Assembly: GCF_001306035.1 (NCBI RefSeq)
Contig: NZ_LGCM01000011.1
Span: 1 to 34,753, forward strand
Origin: Levilinea saccharolytica
Lineage (GTDB): Bacteria; Chloroflexota; Anaerolineae; Anaerolineales; Anaerolineaceae
Direction: 5' to 3'
Length of the DNA stretch: 34,753 nucleotides
In this document: piece by piece, positions 1-9,295 of the stretch
Position numbering within the stretch: position 1 is the first letter of the stretch
How the letters are laid out: each line of letters starts with the position of its first letter
Made by a program: the position numbers and the translations under genes
Notes under the pieces: generated by a model
What the model was told of the DNA's origin: nothing
Databases searched by the model: none
Seen by the model: the letters and a program-made list of their open reading frames with translations, nothing else

Positions 1-126
1 GATCGTCGTGATCTGAGTATCTTTCAAATTGGATTGCGTTATATTGATCGTCAACTTCTCAACTCGCTTCCATTTCGGATTTTGCTATGTTCTTACTGTT
101 GATTTTTCAAACTGTCAGGTGGCTAG
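1..126. other. AT-rich left end, no gene recognised
   Basis: This stretch is clearly richer in A and T than the rest of the window and has no coding frame that I can support. The solute-binding-protein frame to its right is closed by TAG at 124-126, and recognisable homology resumes with the next codon. The abrupt change in composition exactly where homology begins suggests a junction, either an assembly chimera or a real rearrangement. No inverted repeat or transposase is visible. Confidence 0.5.
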
Positions 127-861
127 ATTAAATTGAACCTCCAGGAATGGGCTGCCTTCCTGCCCCGCGTTCGCGCTGGTGAAGAAGCCCTCTATTTCCT
201 CGGCTGGTCCGAAGACTTCCCGGATGCCACCAACTGGTATGATGTGTTCCTGATGGGTTCCTCGCCCAGCTTCGGCGCGCCCTTCCCCGAAATTATGGAA
301 CAAATCAAGATCGGCGCCACCACGGCTGATGTGAAAGTCCGCCAGGAAGCCTATGACAAGGTCAACAAGCTCGTGGATGAGCTGGTTCCCACCATCGTCA
401 TCGCCAACGGCGCCACCTCGCTGGCCTTCCAGAAGAATATCGGCAATGTCGTTGTGGGTCCCTACAACGAAAACTTCACCGAAATGACCAGCGAATCGGG
501 CACGATCATCTTCTCGCAAGACGGTGAGCCGGTCTCCCTGATGTGCCTGGACGAAACCGACGGTTCTTCCTTCCGCGCCTGCTTGCAGATCTTCGACACC
601 CTCTACGAATTCAAGTATGGTACCGCTGACCTGCAGCCCGCTGCCGCGGAGAAATGCGAAGCCAACACCGACGGTACCGAATGGACCTGCACCATGCGCA
701 AGGGCGTCAAGTTCTCCAACGGCGCCGCCCTGGATGCCAATGATGTCGTGGCCTCCTTCGGCATGGGTTGGGACATGAAGGATGTGAACCGCAAGGGTAA
801 CACCGGCGTGTTCCAGTACTTCAAGGACTTCTTCGGCCCCAAGTCCCTCAACGAAGAGTAA
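127..861 (+). pseudogene. Peptide ABC transporter substrate-binding protein (SBP_bac_5 type), 5' part missing
   Basis: Extracellular solute-binding protein of the DppA/OppA type, lacking its signal peptide and most of its first lobe. The frame opens after TAG at 124-126; a TTG at 133 is the first possible start, but there is no ribosome site and the truncation is more likely. Residues 1-120 (from 133) match the C-terminal lobe: RVRAGEEALYFLGWSEDFPD resembles the RxKAGEH...MGWTGDNGDPD region of DppA. Unexpectedly, residues 123-242 then resemble the N-terminus of the same family (IFDTLYEFKYGT, LRKGVKF-like MRKGVKFSNG, DANDVVASF). The order is therefore C-lobe followed by N-lobe start, which a simple gene would not have. 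It precedes two permease genes, so a role in peptide uptake is likely. Assignment to the family is firm; whether the gene is intact upstream cannot be seen. Confidence 0.75.
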
Positions 862-878
862 TCCGCTTTTGCACTTCC

Positions 879-913
879 GCCTGGTTGGGGTGGGTTTTCC
901 GCCCCAACCAGGC
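879..913 (+). terminator. Intercistronic hairpin between binding-protein and permease genes
   Basis: A perfect 12-bp inverted repeat (GCCTGGTTGGGG at 879-890 and CCCCAACCAGGC at 902-913) with an 11-nt loop lies 18 nt after the binding-protein stop codon. It is followed by a pyrimidine-rich tract with few consecutive T residues. Such hairpins commonly stabilise the abundant binding-protein message or partly terminate before the permease genes. I infer partial termination or 3'-end protection. Confidence 0.6.
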
Positions 914-1015
914 TCTTCCTCTCATCATTTTTAACCCTGTGTCGTCTCTCCGCCCGCACCTGGGCGTATTGGTTTTTTCTATCCCGCTAACTCTGAGATC
1001 TGGCCATAGACCATT

Positions 1016-2092
1016 ATGCTCCAATTCATCACCCGCCGTCTACTCATGCTCATCCCGGTCCTCATCGGGATTGTCCTGGTCACTTTTGTCATCGTCCGGC
1101 TGATCCCCGGCGATCCCTGTTATGTGATGCTCGGGGAAAAAGCGACCGCTGAAAAATGCGACGAGTTCAAAGCCCGTTACGGACTCGATGACAGCATCCC
1201 TGAACAGTTTATCCGCTATATGGGCAACCTGCTCCAGGGTGACTTCGGCACCACCATCCGCGACCGCCGCCCAGTGATTGATGTGGTTGCCGAACGGCTG
1301 CCCCTCACCATGGAACTCACCTTCATGGCCATCCTCTTTGCGTCGGTGGTCGGCGTCACCTTCGGCGTGATCGCCGCCCTCAACCGCAACAGCTTTTTGG
1401 ATGTGGCCACCATGATCATCGCCAATATCGGTGTGTCCATGCCGGTCTTTTGGCTGGGGCTGCTGCTGGCCTACCTCTTTGCCCTGATCCTAAAAGACAC
1501 CCCCTTCTATATCCCCCCTTCTGGGCGGCTCTCTTCGGGCATCTCTCTGGTGCCCCTGGCCAAAACCTGGGGACTGGAAGATTGGACCGGTGTGCCGCGT
1601 TTCCTGCTTTCGCTCATCTCCAATTCCGCCATCCTCAACGGCATCCTCACCGGTAATTTCAAGCTGGTCAAAGATGCCATCTGGCATCTGATCTTACCGG
1701 CCACCGCCGTTGGCACCATCTCCATGGCCATCGTGGCCCGCATGACCCGTTCCAGCCTGTTGGAGACCCTTGGCCAGGATTACATCCGCACCGCACGCGC
1801 CAAAGGGTTGATCGAACGCCTGGTCATCATCCGCCACGCTCTGCGCAACGCCCTCATCCCCATTGTCACCATCATCGGTCTCCAGATCGGCGGCCTGCTT
1901 TCGGGCGCTGTTCTCACCGAAACCATCTTTGCTCTCCCCGGGGTCGGCTCGCGCATGGTGGAGGCCATCCTCTCCCGCGATTATCCGGTCGTCCAGGGCT
2001 TTTCCCTCCTGGTCGCCTTTGTCTTCGTCTTCACCAATTTGTTGGTGGATGTCTCCTACGCCTATCTGGATCCCCGCATCCGTCTGGAATGA
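1016..2092 (+). CDS. ABC transporter permease, DppB type
   Basis: Inner-membrane permease of the binding-protein-dependent peptide/nickel transport family (BPD_transp_1). The 358-residue protein starts with a membrane segment (about residues 9-30), followed by the periplasmic GDPC...EFKARYGLDDSIPEQF region typical of the DppB branch, and has further hydrophobic segments in the C-terminal half. The cytoplasmic EAA loop is visible at about residues 258-285 (TARAKGLIERLVIIRHALRN). It is slightly longer than usual because of extra sequence at about 160-225 between membrane segments. ATG 1016 was chosen because the family N-terminus MLQFITRRLL starts there; the ribosome site is weak. It lies 154 nt downstream of the binding-protein gene and 3 nt before the second permease gene. 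The substrate (peptide or other) cannot be read from the sequence. Confidence 0.93.
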   Translation: MLQFITRRLLMLIPVLIGIVLVTFVIVRLIPGDPCYVMLGEKATAEKCDEFKARYGLDDSIPEQFIRYMGNLLQGDFGTTIRDRRPVIDVVAERLPLTMELTFMAILFASVVGVTFGVIAALNRNSFLDVATMIIANIGVSMPVFWLGLLLAYLFALILKDTPFYIPPSGRLSSGISLVPLAKTWGLEDWTGVPRFLLSLISNSAILNGILTGNFKLVKDAIWHLILPATAVGTISMAIVARMTRSSLLETLGQDYIRTARAKGLIERLVIIRHALRNALIPIVTIIGLQIGGLLSGAVLTETIFALPGVGSRMVEAILSRDYPVVQGFSLLVAFVFVFTNLLVDVSYAYLDPRIRLE

Positions 2093-2095
2093 CCC

Positions 2096-3022
2096 ATGAG
2101 CCAGGAAAATAACATCGCTACCATAACCAAAGAACCGCAGAATTCTCCAGCCCGCGAATCGCTCCGGCGTTTGCTGCGGCACCGCTCCGCGCAGATCGGC
2201 ATGTTCATCCTCGCCGTGCTCATCCTCACCGCCATCTTCGCCGAACAAATCGCCCCCTTTGACCCAATTAAGCCGCTCAAGAACGTCAAACGGCGCGATA
2301 CCCCCTGCGTGCACCTCCTGGGCTGCCCCAAAGATGCCCAACAGCATTTGATGGGCATTGACGGCAACAGCCGCGATCTCTTCTCCCGCATCGTCTTTGG
2401 GTCGCGCCTTTCCCTGCAAATCGGCATTTCCACCATCAGCTTCGCCATCCTCATCGGCGGCCTGTTGGGAGCCGTGGCTGGTTTCCTGGGCGGGTGGATT
2501 GACGACGTGATCATGCGCTCAATGGACGTGCTCATGGCCTTTCCAGCCTTGCTGCTGGCCATTGCCATCGTTTCCGTGCTGGGCACCGGTCTGATCAACG
2601 CGCTCATCGCTATTGCCATTGTGTCCATCCCGCGCTATGCCCGCGTGGTGCGCGCCAGCGTCATCTCGGTCAAAGACCTGGATTTCGTCAACGCCTCGCG
2701 CGCTCTGGGGGCTTCGAACCTGCGCCTGCTCTTCACCCGCATCCTCCCCAACGCCCTCACCCCCCTCATCGTTCAAGGCACGCTGGGCATTGCCGAAGCC
2801 ATCCTCGAAGCCGCAGCCCTTTCCTTCCTGGGCCTGGGTGCCGAATTCCCCACCCCCGAATGGGGCCTGATGCTCGGCGAAGAGCGCAACAGCGTCTTCA
2901 ACGCCCCGCACCTGGTGTTCTTCCCTGGCCTGGCCATCATGCTCACCGTGTTATCCTTCAACCTGTTTGGCGACGGTCTGCGCGACGCCCTCGACCCGCG
3001 CTTACGCGGCGGGGCAGTATAA
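2096..3022 (+). CDS. ABC transporter permease, DppC type
   Basis: Second membrane permease of the peptide-type transporter, expected to pair with the preceding DppB-like protein. The 308-residue protein has an N-terminal cytoplasmic segment, a first membrane helix at about residues 36-56, the family signature LMGIDGNSRDLFSRIVFGSR and an EAA loop at about 200-226 (ASRALGASNLRLLFTRILPN). The start ATG follows the DppB stop by 3 nt, which suggests translational coupling. The C-terminus DALDPRLRGG is typical of DppC. No ATPase genes (DppD/DppF) follow; the operon closes with a hairpin terminator at 3056. The ATPases must be encoded elsewhere or be shared with another transporter. Confidence 0.93.
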   Translation: MSQENNIATITKEPQNSPARESLRRLLRHRSAQIGMFILAVLILTAIFAEQIAPFDPIKPLKNVKRRDTPCVHLLGCPKDAQQHLMGIDGNSRDLFSRIVFGSRLSLQIGISTISFAILIGGLLGAVAGFLGGWIDDVIMRSMDVLMAFPALLLAIAIVSVLGTGLINALIAIAIVSIPRYARVVRASVISVKDLDFVNASRALGASNLRLLFTRILPNALTPLIVQGTLGIAEAILEAAALSFLGLGAEFPTPEWGLMLGEERNSVFNAPHLVFFPGLAIMLTVLSFNLFGDGLRDALDPRLRGGAV

Positions 3023-3055
3023 GTGCTTTGGTTGTACAGACGGCAAGATGATTTT

Positions 3056-3091
3056 CGACCGGCGGCTGATCACCGCCGGTCGCTTGTTTCT
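3056..3091 (+). terminator. Terminator after the permease operon
   Basis: Perfect 10-bp stem (CGACCGGCGG at 3056-3065, CCGCCGGTCG at 3073-3082) with a 7-nt loop, followed by CTTGTTTCT. It lies 34 nt after the DppC stop. The T tract is interrupted, so termination strength is uncertain. Confidence 0.65.
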
Positions 3092-3111
3092 CTCGCACCC
3101 CTGGCTATAAT
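3084..3111 (+). promoter_or_regulatory. Predicted promoter of the macroglobulin gene
   Basis: A perfect -10 box TATAAT at 3106-3111 is preceded by TTGTTT at 3084-3089 with a 16-nt spacer. It lies directly after the permease terminator and about 100 nt before the macroglobulin start, so that gene is probably transcribed on its own. Confidence 0.55.
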
Positions 3112-3220
3112 AAAAGTAAGCTTTGGGAACCCTTTTCCCTGCGGCAGCGTCCTAGTTCCAACCCCCATTCTTCGGGGCATCTTTTTCTGCCTGCATGGCA
3201 GCAAGATCATGAGGAGCACC

Positions 3221-6200
3221 ATGAAACCCTCCCCCTTCTCCCGCCCAACCCGCGCCTGGGCTGCCTTCTTCTCCATTTTTGTCATCATCAGCCTGGCTTG
3301 CGCTTTGCCCGGCTTCTCCCGCCCCACACCCACCCCCGCGCCAGCCGCCCAGGCCCCCGCGGCGGCCCCCACAGCGCTCCCCACCGCCGCGCCGCAGGCC
3401 TCACCCACCCCTCTGCCGCCCATGCCGCCGGTCGTGGCCGAAATTGTGCCTTCCCCTTCGGATGCGCTGCCCCTCAAATCCGCCCTGACCCTGTATTTCA
3501 GCCAGGACATGCAGCCCGAATCCGTGCTTTCCGCAGTGACCCTCGACCCGCCCATCACCGGCAAATTTGAATGGCTCGACCCGGCCACCCTCAGCTTTAT
3601 CCCCGCCGAGGCCCTGCCCCCCTTCACCTCCCTCACCCTCACCGTGGCCGCCGGGGCACAGGCCGCCAACGGCCTCAGCCTGCAGGAGCCTTTCTCCGCC
3701 GCCTACCGAACCACCGAGCCGCTGAAAGTGGTGCAGCAGCTGCCCCCGCCTTACAGCACGGGCATCAGCCCCCAATCCGCCGTCTCCATCACCTTCAGTC
3801 AGCCCATTGTGCCCCTGGGCCAACCCACCGAAGACCTGCCGCCCGCCTTCACCCTCTCCCCCGCGGTGGAAGGCCGCGGCGAATGGCTGAACACGGATAC
3901 TTACGTGTTTTACCCCAACCCGGCTCTCTCCGGCGGGGTGCAGTACACCGCCACCCTCACCCCCCAGTTCGCTGCTTTGGCGGGTGTACCCATTTCCGCG
4001 GATGCAACCCAATGGAATTTCACCGCCGCCCCGCCCAAGCTCATGCAAACCGCACCCACTTCCTCCAGCCTGCTCTTCCTGGACCAAATCTTCACCCTGG
4101 GTTTCAACCAGCCCATGAATCCATCTAGCCTGGAAGAGAAAGTGTCTCTGCGCGGCCCCGATGGAAGCGCCTTCCCGCTGAAATTCACCTGGAGCGAAAA
4201 CAACTCGCGCGTCGAGATCCAGCCCACCGTGCTGCTGCCGCGCAGCACGGTGATCACCTTCGCCCTGGAACCCGGCGCGCTCTCGGCCGGGGGCGTGGAG
4301 TTGGCAGATTCCTTCTCCCAACCTTACACCTCCTCAGGTAACCTGACCTTCTCGCTGGGCAGCCCGCGCGCCGGGGAACGCCTGATGCTCTACGGCGGCT
4401 ATTCCTCCGTCAACATTCAGGCCAACCTGCCGCTGGCCCGCCAGGAGATTGATTCCAAAATCACCATCCAACCTGCCATTGACGGCCTCAATCTCAACCT
4501 CTATAACCAGCGCCAAACCATCTCCCTCAGCGGGTATTTCCAGCCGCAGACCAATTACACCATCACCTTCGATGCCTCGCTGCGCGACGCTTACGATCAG
4601 CCCCTCGGCCAGAACCAGACCATCACCTTCTCCACCGCGCCCGTTTCGCCTACCCTACGCATCCCTTCTATCTATTTGGGCAGCGGAGTCCTCTTCTTGC
4701 CAGCAGACCAAAAAACCCTGGCCGTGGAAGCCGTCAACCTGAAAAACGCTGCTGTCTCTGTGACCCCCATCACCCTGGGCGAGATGATCAATCTCACGCT
4801 GCGCCACACCCCCGGCCAGCAGATGAACTTATCGGCCCCCGCCACCACCTGGGCCAGCCCCATCAACGCCCCCGCCGACCGCTACCAGATGTTTGACCTG
4901 CCTCTGACCCCCACCGGGGACGCCCTGAGCACCGGCTTATATTGGCTGGATCTGGGTTCGCCGGAGTTGGGTGAGAACGCAGGCTTCGTGCACCCCGTGG
5001 CCCTGGCCGTTTCTAACGTACACCTCACCCTCAAACGCAGCGCCACCCAGGTCACCGTTTGGGCCACCGACCTGACCACCAACACCCCCATCCCCAACCT
5101 CAACGTGCAGTTGTGGGACTACAACGTGCAGAACCTCGGCTACGCCGTCACCGACGCCCAGGGCATCGCCAAATGGGATGTCCCCGTCACTTCGGCCATC
5201 GATTCAACCCTCTTTGCGCTCTCCGGTGCGCCCGGCGCCGCCGATTTTGGCATCGCCTATTCCGGTTGGTCCTACGGCATCAGCGGCTGGCAGTTCGGCT
5301 ATGAAAACACGCTGGAAAAAACCGGCCTGAGCGCCTACCTCTACACCGACCGTCCCATCTACCGCCCTGGTCAGCAGGTTTTCTTCCGTTCCATCTTCTA
5401 CCGCAAAGATAACGGCCGCTATACCCCGCCCGACATCCCTTCCGCCACCCTTTCCATCCTGCGCGGCGATTATTATGACTACGACCAGCCCGATGCTCAG
5501 CTGGCCTCCATCCCCATCCCCCTGGATTCGTTTGGGGCCGGCAGCGCCGCCTACACCCTGCCCAAAGACCTTCAGCCCGGCCGCTACACCCTCTCCATCA
5601 CCAGCCCGGAAGAGGTCAACAGCAGCCTGGTCATCACCGTGGCCGAGTACCGCAAGCCCGAAGTGGAATTGACCGCCGCTTTCGCCTCACCCGACCTGAC
5701 CGCCGGGCAGCCCCTGCAAGCCGAGGTCAAGCTGCGCTACTACTTTGGCACACCCGCCGCGGGGGTCAACGTCAACTGGTCTCTGTATGCCCAGCGTGAT
5801 CATTTTGCCCTGCCGGGCGGCTATGTCACCGGCAAAACCTACCGCGGGGTCAGCGCCTTTGACGCTGCCCCCTACTCCCCGCTGGGGAGTTACCTCACCT
5901 CCGGCGCAGGCCTCACAGACCCCGAAGGTCTGCTGAAGGTGGAGCTATCCCCTGAGGAGCTGGCGGATCTGCTCGACTCCGAAATGCGCTATATCCTCAC
6001 CCTCGAAGCCACCATCGCGGACGAGAGCAACTTGCCCGTCAGCACCCGCGCCCAGGTCACCCACCACCCCCAGACCGTGTACGCTTCCGTGCGCCCCGAT
6101 GCCTGGAATGCAGTTGCGGGCCAGGAAAGCGGCTTTTCCGTCCTGACGGTGGACCTCAAAGGGCAGCCAGCCGGTAATCGCAAATTACAGGCCGTCTTCA

Positions 6201-9200
6201 GCCCGGCCCGCTGGGAATACGGCCAATCTCCCGACCAGGATTGGCAGTTGGTCGTTGCCCCCGCCGTCAGCACCGCCGATTTTGTCACCGATTCAGCCGG
6301 ACGCGCCCGTTTGGCCTTCACCCCGCCCACCCCGGGTACGTATTTGCTGCAAATCCGCGGTGAGGCCGCTCCCGTGGATGTGTTCCAATGGGTGGTGGGC
6401 GGCAGCGGTGCGCTTTGGCCGCGCCTGCCCGATCAGCGCCTGGAACTGCGCAGCGACGCTGAAACCTATACCTCCGGCCAGAGCGCCCGCGTGCTCATCC
6501 CCAACCCCTTCAACGGCCCCGCCCTGGCCTGGGTGACGGTGGAGCGCGCCAAAATCATGCGCTCGCAGGTCATCACCATCGAAGGCGCCAGCCAGGAATT
6601 CACCCTGACCCTGACGCCCGAGGACGCGCCGAATATCTATGTCGCCGTCACCCTCCTGGGGCGCGATTCCAGCGGCCTGCTGGATTTCCGCCAGGGGCTC
6701 ATCGAACTGCGCGTGGATCCCAAAGACCTGCTGCTCTCCCTCACCCTCACTGCCGACCCTCCTCGCGCAGCCCCCGGCAGCCCGGTGAACCTCTCGCTGA
6801 AGGCTGTGGATTCCCAGGGTCAGCCGGTGCAGGGTGAATTTTCCATCGCCGTGGTGGATAAGGCCGTCCTGGCCCTGGCCGAGCCTAACGCACAGCCCAT
6901 CCCGCAGGCCTTTTATAAGCCTCAGCCCCTGGGCGTGCTCACCAGCATCCCCCTCACCGCCTACGCCAACCGCTTCAAGCCCGTCGCCTTAGGCCGCGGC
7001 GGCGGCGGAGGCGCCGGGGATATGGGCCCGGGCAGCGTCCGCGAAAAATTCCAGGATACCGCCCTGTGGGAAGGCAGCCTGCGCACCGACGCTTCCGGAC
7101 AGGCCTCCCTGCGCCTGACCCTGCCCGATAACCTCACCACCTGGGTAGTCACCGCCCGCGGCCTGGACGCTGCTCACCGCGTGGGTGAGAGCGAAACGGA
7201 AATTGTCACCTCCAAAGATCTGCTCATCCGCCCCGTCTTGCCCCGCTTTGTGATTGCGGGCGACCATCTGGAACTGGCCGCCGTGGTGCATAACAACACC
7301 AATCGCGAACTGGCCCCCGAAGTCTCGTTGACCGCCGCCGGCTTCACCCTGGACGATCCCGCCCAGGCCTCGCGCCGCGTACAGATTGGCCCCGGTGAGC
7401 GCCTGCGCCTGGCCTGGTGGGGCACGGTGCAGGATGTGACCGAGTTGGATCTGCTCTTCAGCGCTGCCGCCGAAAACCTCTCCGATTCCGTGCGGCCTGA
7501 ATCCGGCACCCTGCCGGTGAACCAGTACACCGCCAGCCAGACCTTTGCCGCCGCCGGAACCCTGGCCGAGGCGGGCGAACGCGTGGAGACGCTTTCTCTG
7601 CCCCGCTCCTTCAACGTCACCAGCGGCGAGCTGCGTCTGGAGCTGACCCCCTCGCTGGTTTCGGCCCTGCTCAGCAGCCTGGATGTGCTCACCAACCAGA
7701 CTCTCCCCGGCGACAACCCCGAAATGGTCCTATCGCGCCTGCTGCCCAACCTGGTCACCTATCAAACCCTCTCCACAATGGGTCTGGATATGGCCAGTTT
7801 GCAGCGCAGGCTGCAAAACCAGCTGCGCCCCGACCTGAACCGTCTGCTGGATCATCAGAACCCCGACGGCGGATGGGATTGGTCGGGCGACCGCGATGAA
7901 TCGGATCCCTTCCTGTCGGCCTACGCCTATTACACCCTCACCCAGGCCCAATCTGCCGGTTTCACCACCCCCAGCTACAACCTGGACAACGCCTACGCCT
8001 ACATCAGCGGTGTATCGCAGCGGCCGCTGCCCGAAATCACCGAACGGAATACCGTTCAAGAAGAGCTGCATGTCTTCTTGAACTTTGTGCTGTGGGAAAC
8101 CCGCGGCGAAGTCTCGCCTCATCTGGATGCGTTGGTCGAGCGCCGCGCAAACCTGGCGCCCTGGGCGCAGGCCATGCTCGTCCCCTGCCTGGTTCTGCCC
8201 GAACAAAACGACCAGCGCCTGACCCTGCTCTCCGATCTGGAGACCCTGGCCGTGCGCTCGGCCACCGGCGCCCATTGGGAAGCCCCCGCGCCCAACGGCT
8301 GGGCCCTCACCTCGCCCCACTTTAACACCGCCCTGGCCGTCTATGCCCTCTCCCGCTTCAAATCCGACTCGGTCGTTCTGGAAGACGCCGTCCGCTATCT
8401 GGTGGCTAACCGCAGCCCGCAGGGCATCTGGTCTTCTCAATACGAAACCGCCTGGATCCTCCTGGCGCTGAACCAGTACGTGCTGGCCACCAATGACGTC
8501 AACGCCGAATTTGCCTTCTCCGCGGCCTTCAACCAGACCCCAATTCTGACCGGGCAGGCCGCCGCGGGCCAAATTCCCGCCCCGGTGTCTGCCAACCTGC
8601 CTCTCAGTCAAATCAGCGCCAACTCCTCCAACCAGCTCACCATCCAGCGCCAGGCGGGCACAGGGCGGTTGTATTACCGCGCCTATCTGCAGGTCAACCG
8701 CCCTGCCGCCGAGGTTCCCCCCATCCGCCGCGGGCTGAGCATCTCGCGCCAGTTCTTCCTGACGGGCCAGGACTGCCGCACATCGGCCTGCCAGCCGGTC
8801 ACCTCGGTGATCATCGGCCCGCAGCCGTCCACCATCTACGTGCGCCTCACTCTCACCCTGCCCCACGAGATGAATTACCTGGTGGTGGAAGATTTCGCCC
8901 CCGCCGGAGCGGAGATCGTCAACCCGGCGCTGAAAACCACCCAGCAAGGCGTCACCCCCACCTACACGCAGAACCCTCCCAGCCTGGAAGAAGGTTGGGG
9001 CTGGTGGTGGTTCAGCCGTCCACAGGTGTACGACAACCGCATCCGCTGGACGGCGCGCCAACTGCCCCCCGGCACCTACCAGCTCACCTACCGCCTGTCC
9101 CCCTACCTGCCGGGTGAGTTCCGCGTGCTGCCCGCCCACGCCTACCAGCTGTACTTCCCCGAAATCCAGGCCTCTTCCGGCGGCAGCATCTTAGAAATCA

Positions 9201-9208
9201 AGCCGTAA
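3221..9208 (+). CDS. Alpha-2-macroglobulin-like lipoprotein without thioester
   Basis: A giant surface or periplasm-side protein (1995 residues) of the bacterial alpha-2-macroglobulin family, which traps proteases. ATG 3221 was chosen because GAGGAG lies 4 nt upstream and a signal peptide follows (MKPSPFSRPTRAWAAFF...ISLAC, lipobox cysteine near residue 28); an in-frame ATG also exists at 3209. Then come a Pro/Ala/Thr linker (about 32-75), three Ig-like (Big_5-type) repeats (about 75-365), the MG2 hallmark TDRPIYRPGQQVFF (about 709), a Gly-rich stretch (about 1257) and the central A2M block LWEGSLRTDASGQASLRLTL (about 1282). In thioester members the sequence CxEQ precedes VSRLLPNL; here the aligned residues are N1499-P-E-M1502 before VLSRLLPNL, so no thioester can form. 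The alpha-helical toroid domain continues to about 1800 and a receptor-like domain ends the protein. It has its own promoter and terminator. Confidence 0.9.
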   Translation: MKPSPFSRPTRAWAAFFSIFVIISLACALPGFSRPTPTPAPAAQAPAAAPTALPTAAPQASPTPLPPMPPVVAEIVPSPSDALPLKSALTLYFSQDMQPESVLSAVTLDPPITGKFEWLDPATLSFIPAEALPPFTSLTLTVAAGAQAANGLSLQEPFSAAYRTTEPLKVVQQLPPPYSTGISPQSAVSITFSQPIVPLGQPTEDLPPAFTLSPAVEGRGEWLNTDTYVFYPNPALSGGVQYTATLTPQFAALAGVPISADATQWNFTAAPPKLMQTAPTSSSLLFLDQIFTLGFNQPMNPSSLEEKVSLRGPDGSAFPLKFTWSENNSRVEIQPTVLLPRSTVITFALEPGALSAGGVELADSFSQPYTSSGNLTFSLGSPRAGERLMLYGGYSSVNIQANLPLARQEIDSKITIQPAIDGLNLNLYNQRQTISLSGYFQPQTNYTITFDASLRDAYDQPLGQNQTITFSTAPVSPTLRIPSIYLGSGVLFLPADQKTLAVEAVNLKNAAVSVTPITLGEMINLTLRHTPGQQMNLSAPATTWASPINAPADRYQMFDLPLTPTGDALSTGLYWLDLGSPELGENAGFVHPVALAVSNVHLTLKRSATQVTVWATDLTTNTPIPNLNVQLWDYNVQNLGYAVTDAQGIAKWDVPVTSAIDSTLFALSGAPGAADFGIAYSGWSYGISGWQFGYENTLEKTGLSAYLYTDRPIYRPGQQVFFRSIFYRKDNGRYTPPDIPSATLSILRGDYYDYDQPDAQLASIPIPLDSFGAGSAAYTLPKDLQPGRYTLSITSPEEVNSSLVITVAEYRKPEVELTAAFASPDLTAGQPLQAEVKLRYYFGTPAAGVNVNWSLYAQRDHFALPGGYVTGKTYRGVSAFDAAPYSPLGSYLTSGAGLTDPEGLLKVELSPEELADLLDSEMRYILTLEATIADESNLPVSTRAQVTHHPQTVYASVRPDAWNAVAGQESGFSVLTVDLKGQPAGNRKLQAVFSPARWEYGQSPDQDWQLVVAPAVSTADFVTDSAGRARLAFTPPTPGTYLLQIRGEAAPVDVFQWVVGGSGALWPRLPDQRLELRSDAETYTSGQSARVLIPNPFNGPALAWVTVERAKIMRSQVITIEGASQEFTLTLTPEDAPNIYVAVTLLGRDSSGLLDFRQGLIELRVDPKDLLLSLTLTADPPRAAPGSPVNLSLKAVDSQGQPVQGEFSIAVVDKAVLALAEPNAQPIPQAFYKPQPLGVLTSIPLTAYANRFKPVALGRGGGGGAGDMGPGSVREKFQDTALWEGSLRTDASGQASLRLTLPDNLTTWVVTARGLDAAHRVGESETEIVTSKDLLIRPVLPRFVIAGDHLELAAVVHNNTNRELAPEVSLTAAGFTLDDPAQASRRVQIGPGERLRLAWWGTVQDVTELDLLFSAAAENLSDSVRPESGTLPVNQYTASQTFAAAGTLAEAGERVETLSLPRSFNVTSGELRLELTPSLVSALLSSLDVLTNQTLPGDNPEMVLSRLLPNLVTYQTLSTMGLDMASLQRRLQNQLRPDLNRLLDHQNPDGGWDWSGDRDESDPFLSAYAYYTLTQAQSAGFTTPSYNLDNAYAYISGVSQRPLPEITERNTVQEELHVFLNFVLWETRGEVSPHLDALVERRANLAPWAQAMLVPCLVLPEQNDQRLTLLSDLETLAVRSATGAHWEAPAPNGWALTSPHFNTALAVYALSRFKSDSVVLEDAVRYLVANRSPQGIWSSQYETAWILLALNQYVLATNDVNAEFAFSAAFNQTPILTGQAAAGQIPAPVSANLPLSQISANSSNQLTIQRQAGTGRLYYRAYLQVNRPAAEVPPIRRGLSISRQFFLTGQDCRTSACQPVTSVIIGPQPSTIYVRLTLTLPHEMNYLVVEDFAPAGAEIVNPALKTTQQGVTPTYTQNPPSLEEGWGWWWFSRPQVYDNRIRWTARQLPPGTYQLTYRLSPYLPGEFRVLPAHAYQLYFPEIQASSGGSILEIKP

Positions 9209-9232
9209 ACGGGTATGCGCTAAGGTCAGCTG

Positions 9233-9269
9233 ACGCGGGCGTCCAAAGTACTGGACGCCCGCGTTTTTT
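9233..9269 (+). terminator. Strong intrinsic terminator
   Basis: Perfect 12-bp stem (ACGCGGGCGTCC at 9233-9244, GGACGCCCGCGT at 9253-9264), 8-nt loop, then six T residues at 9264-9269. It follows the macroglobulin stop codon by 24 nt. Confidence 0.93.
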
Positions 9270-9295
9270 ACCGCCAGAGGTGACAAACATCAGGC

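Noticed and set aside
3023-3208. Macroglobulin start at GTG 3023
   Set aside because: It would place the terminator and promoter inside the coding region and hide the signal peptide; ATG 3221 has GAGGAG upstream.
7730-9139. 469-codon minus-strand frame opposite the macroglobulin
   Set aside because: No domain, no ribosome site, and the plus-strand frame is continuous and conserved.
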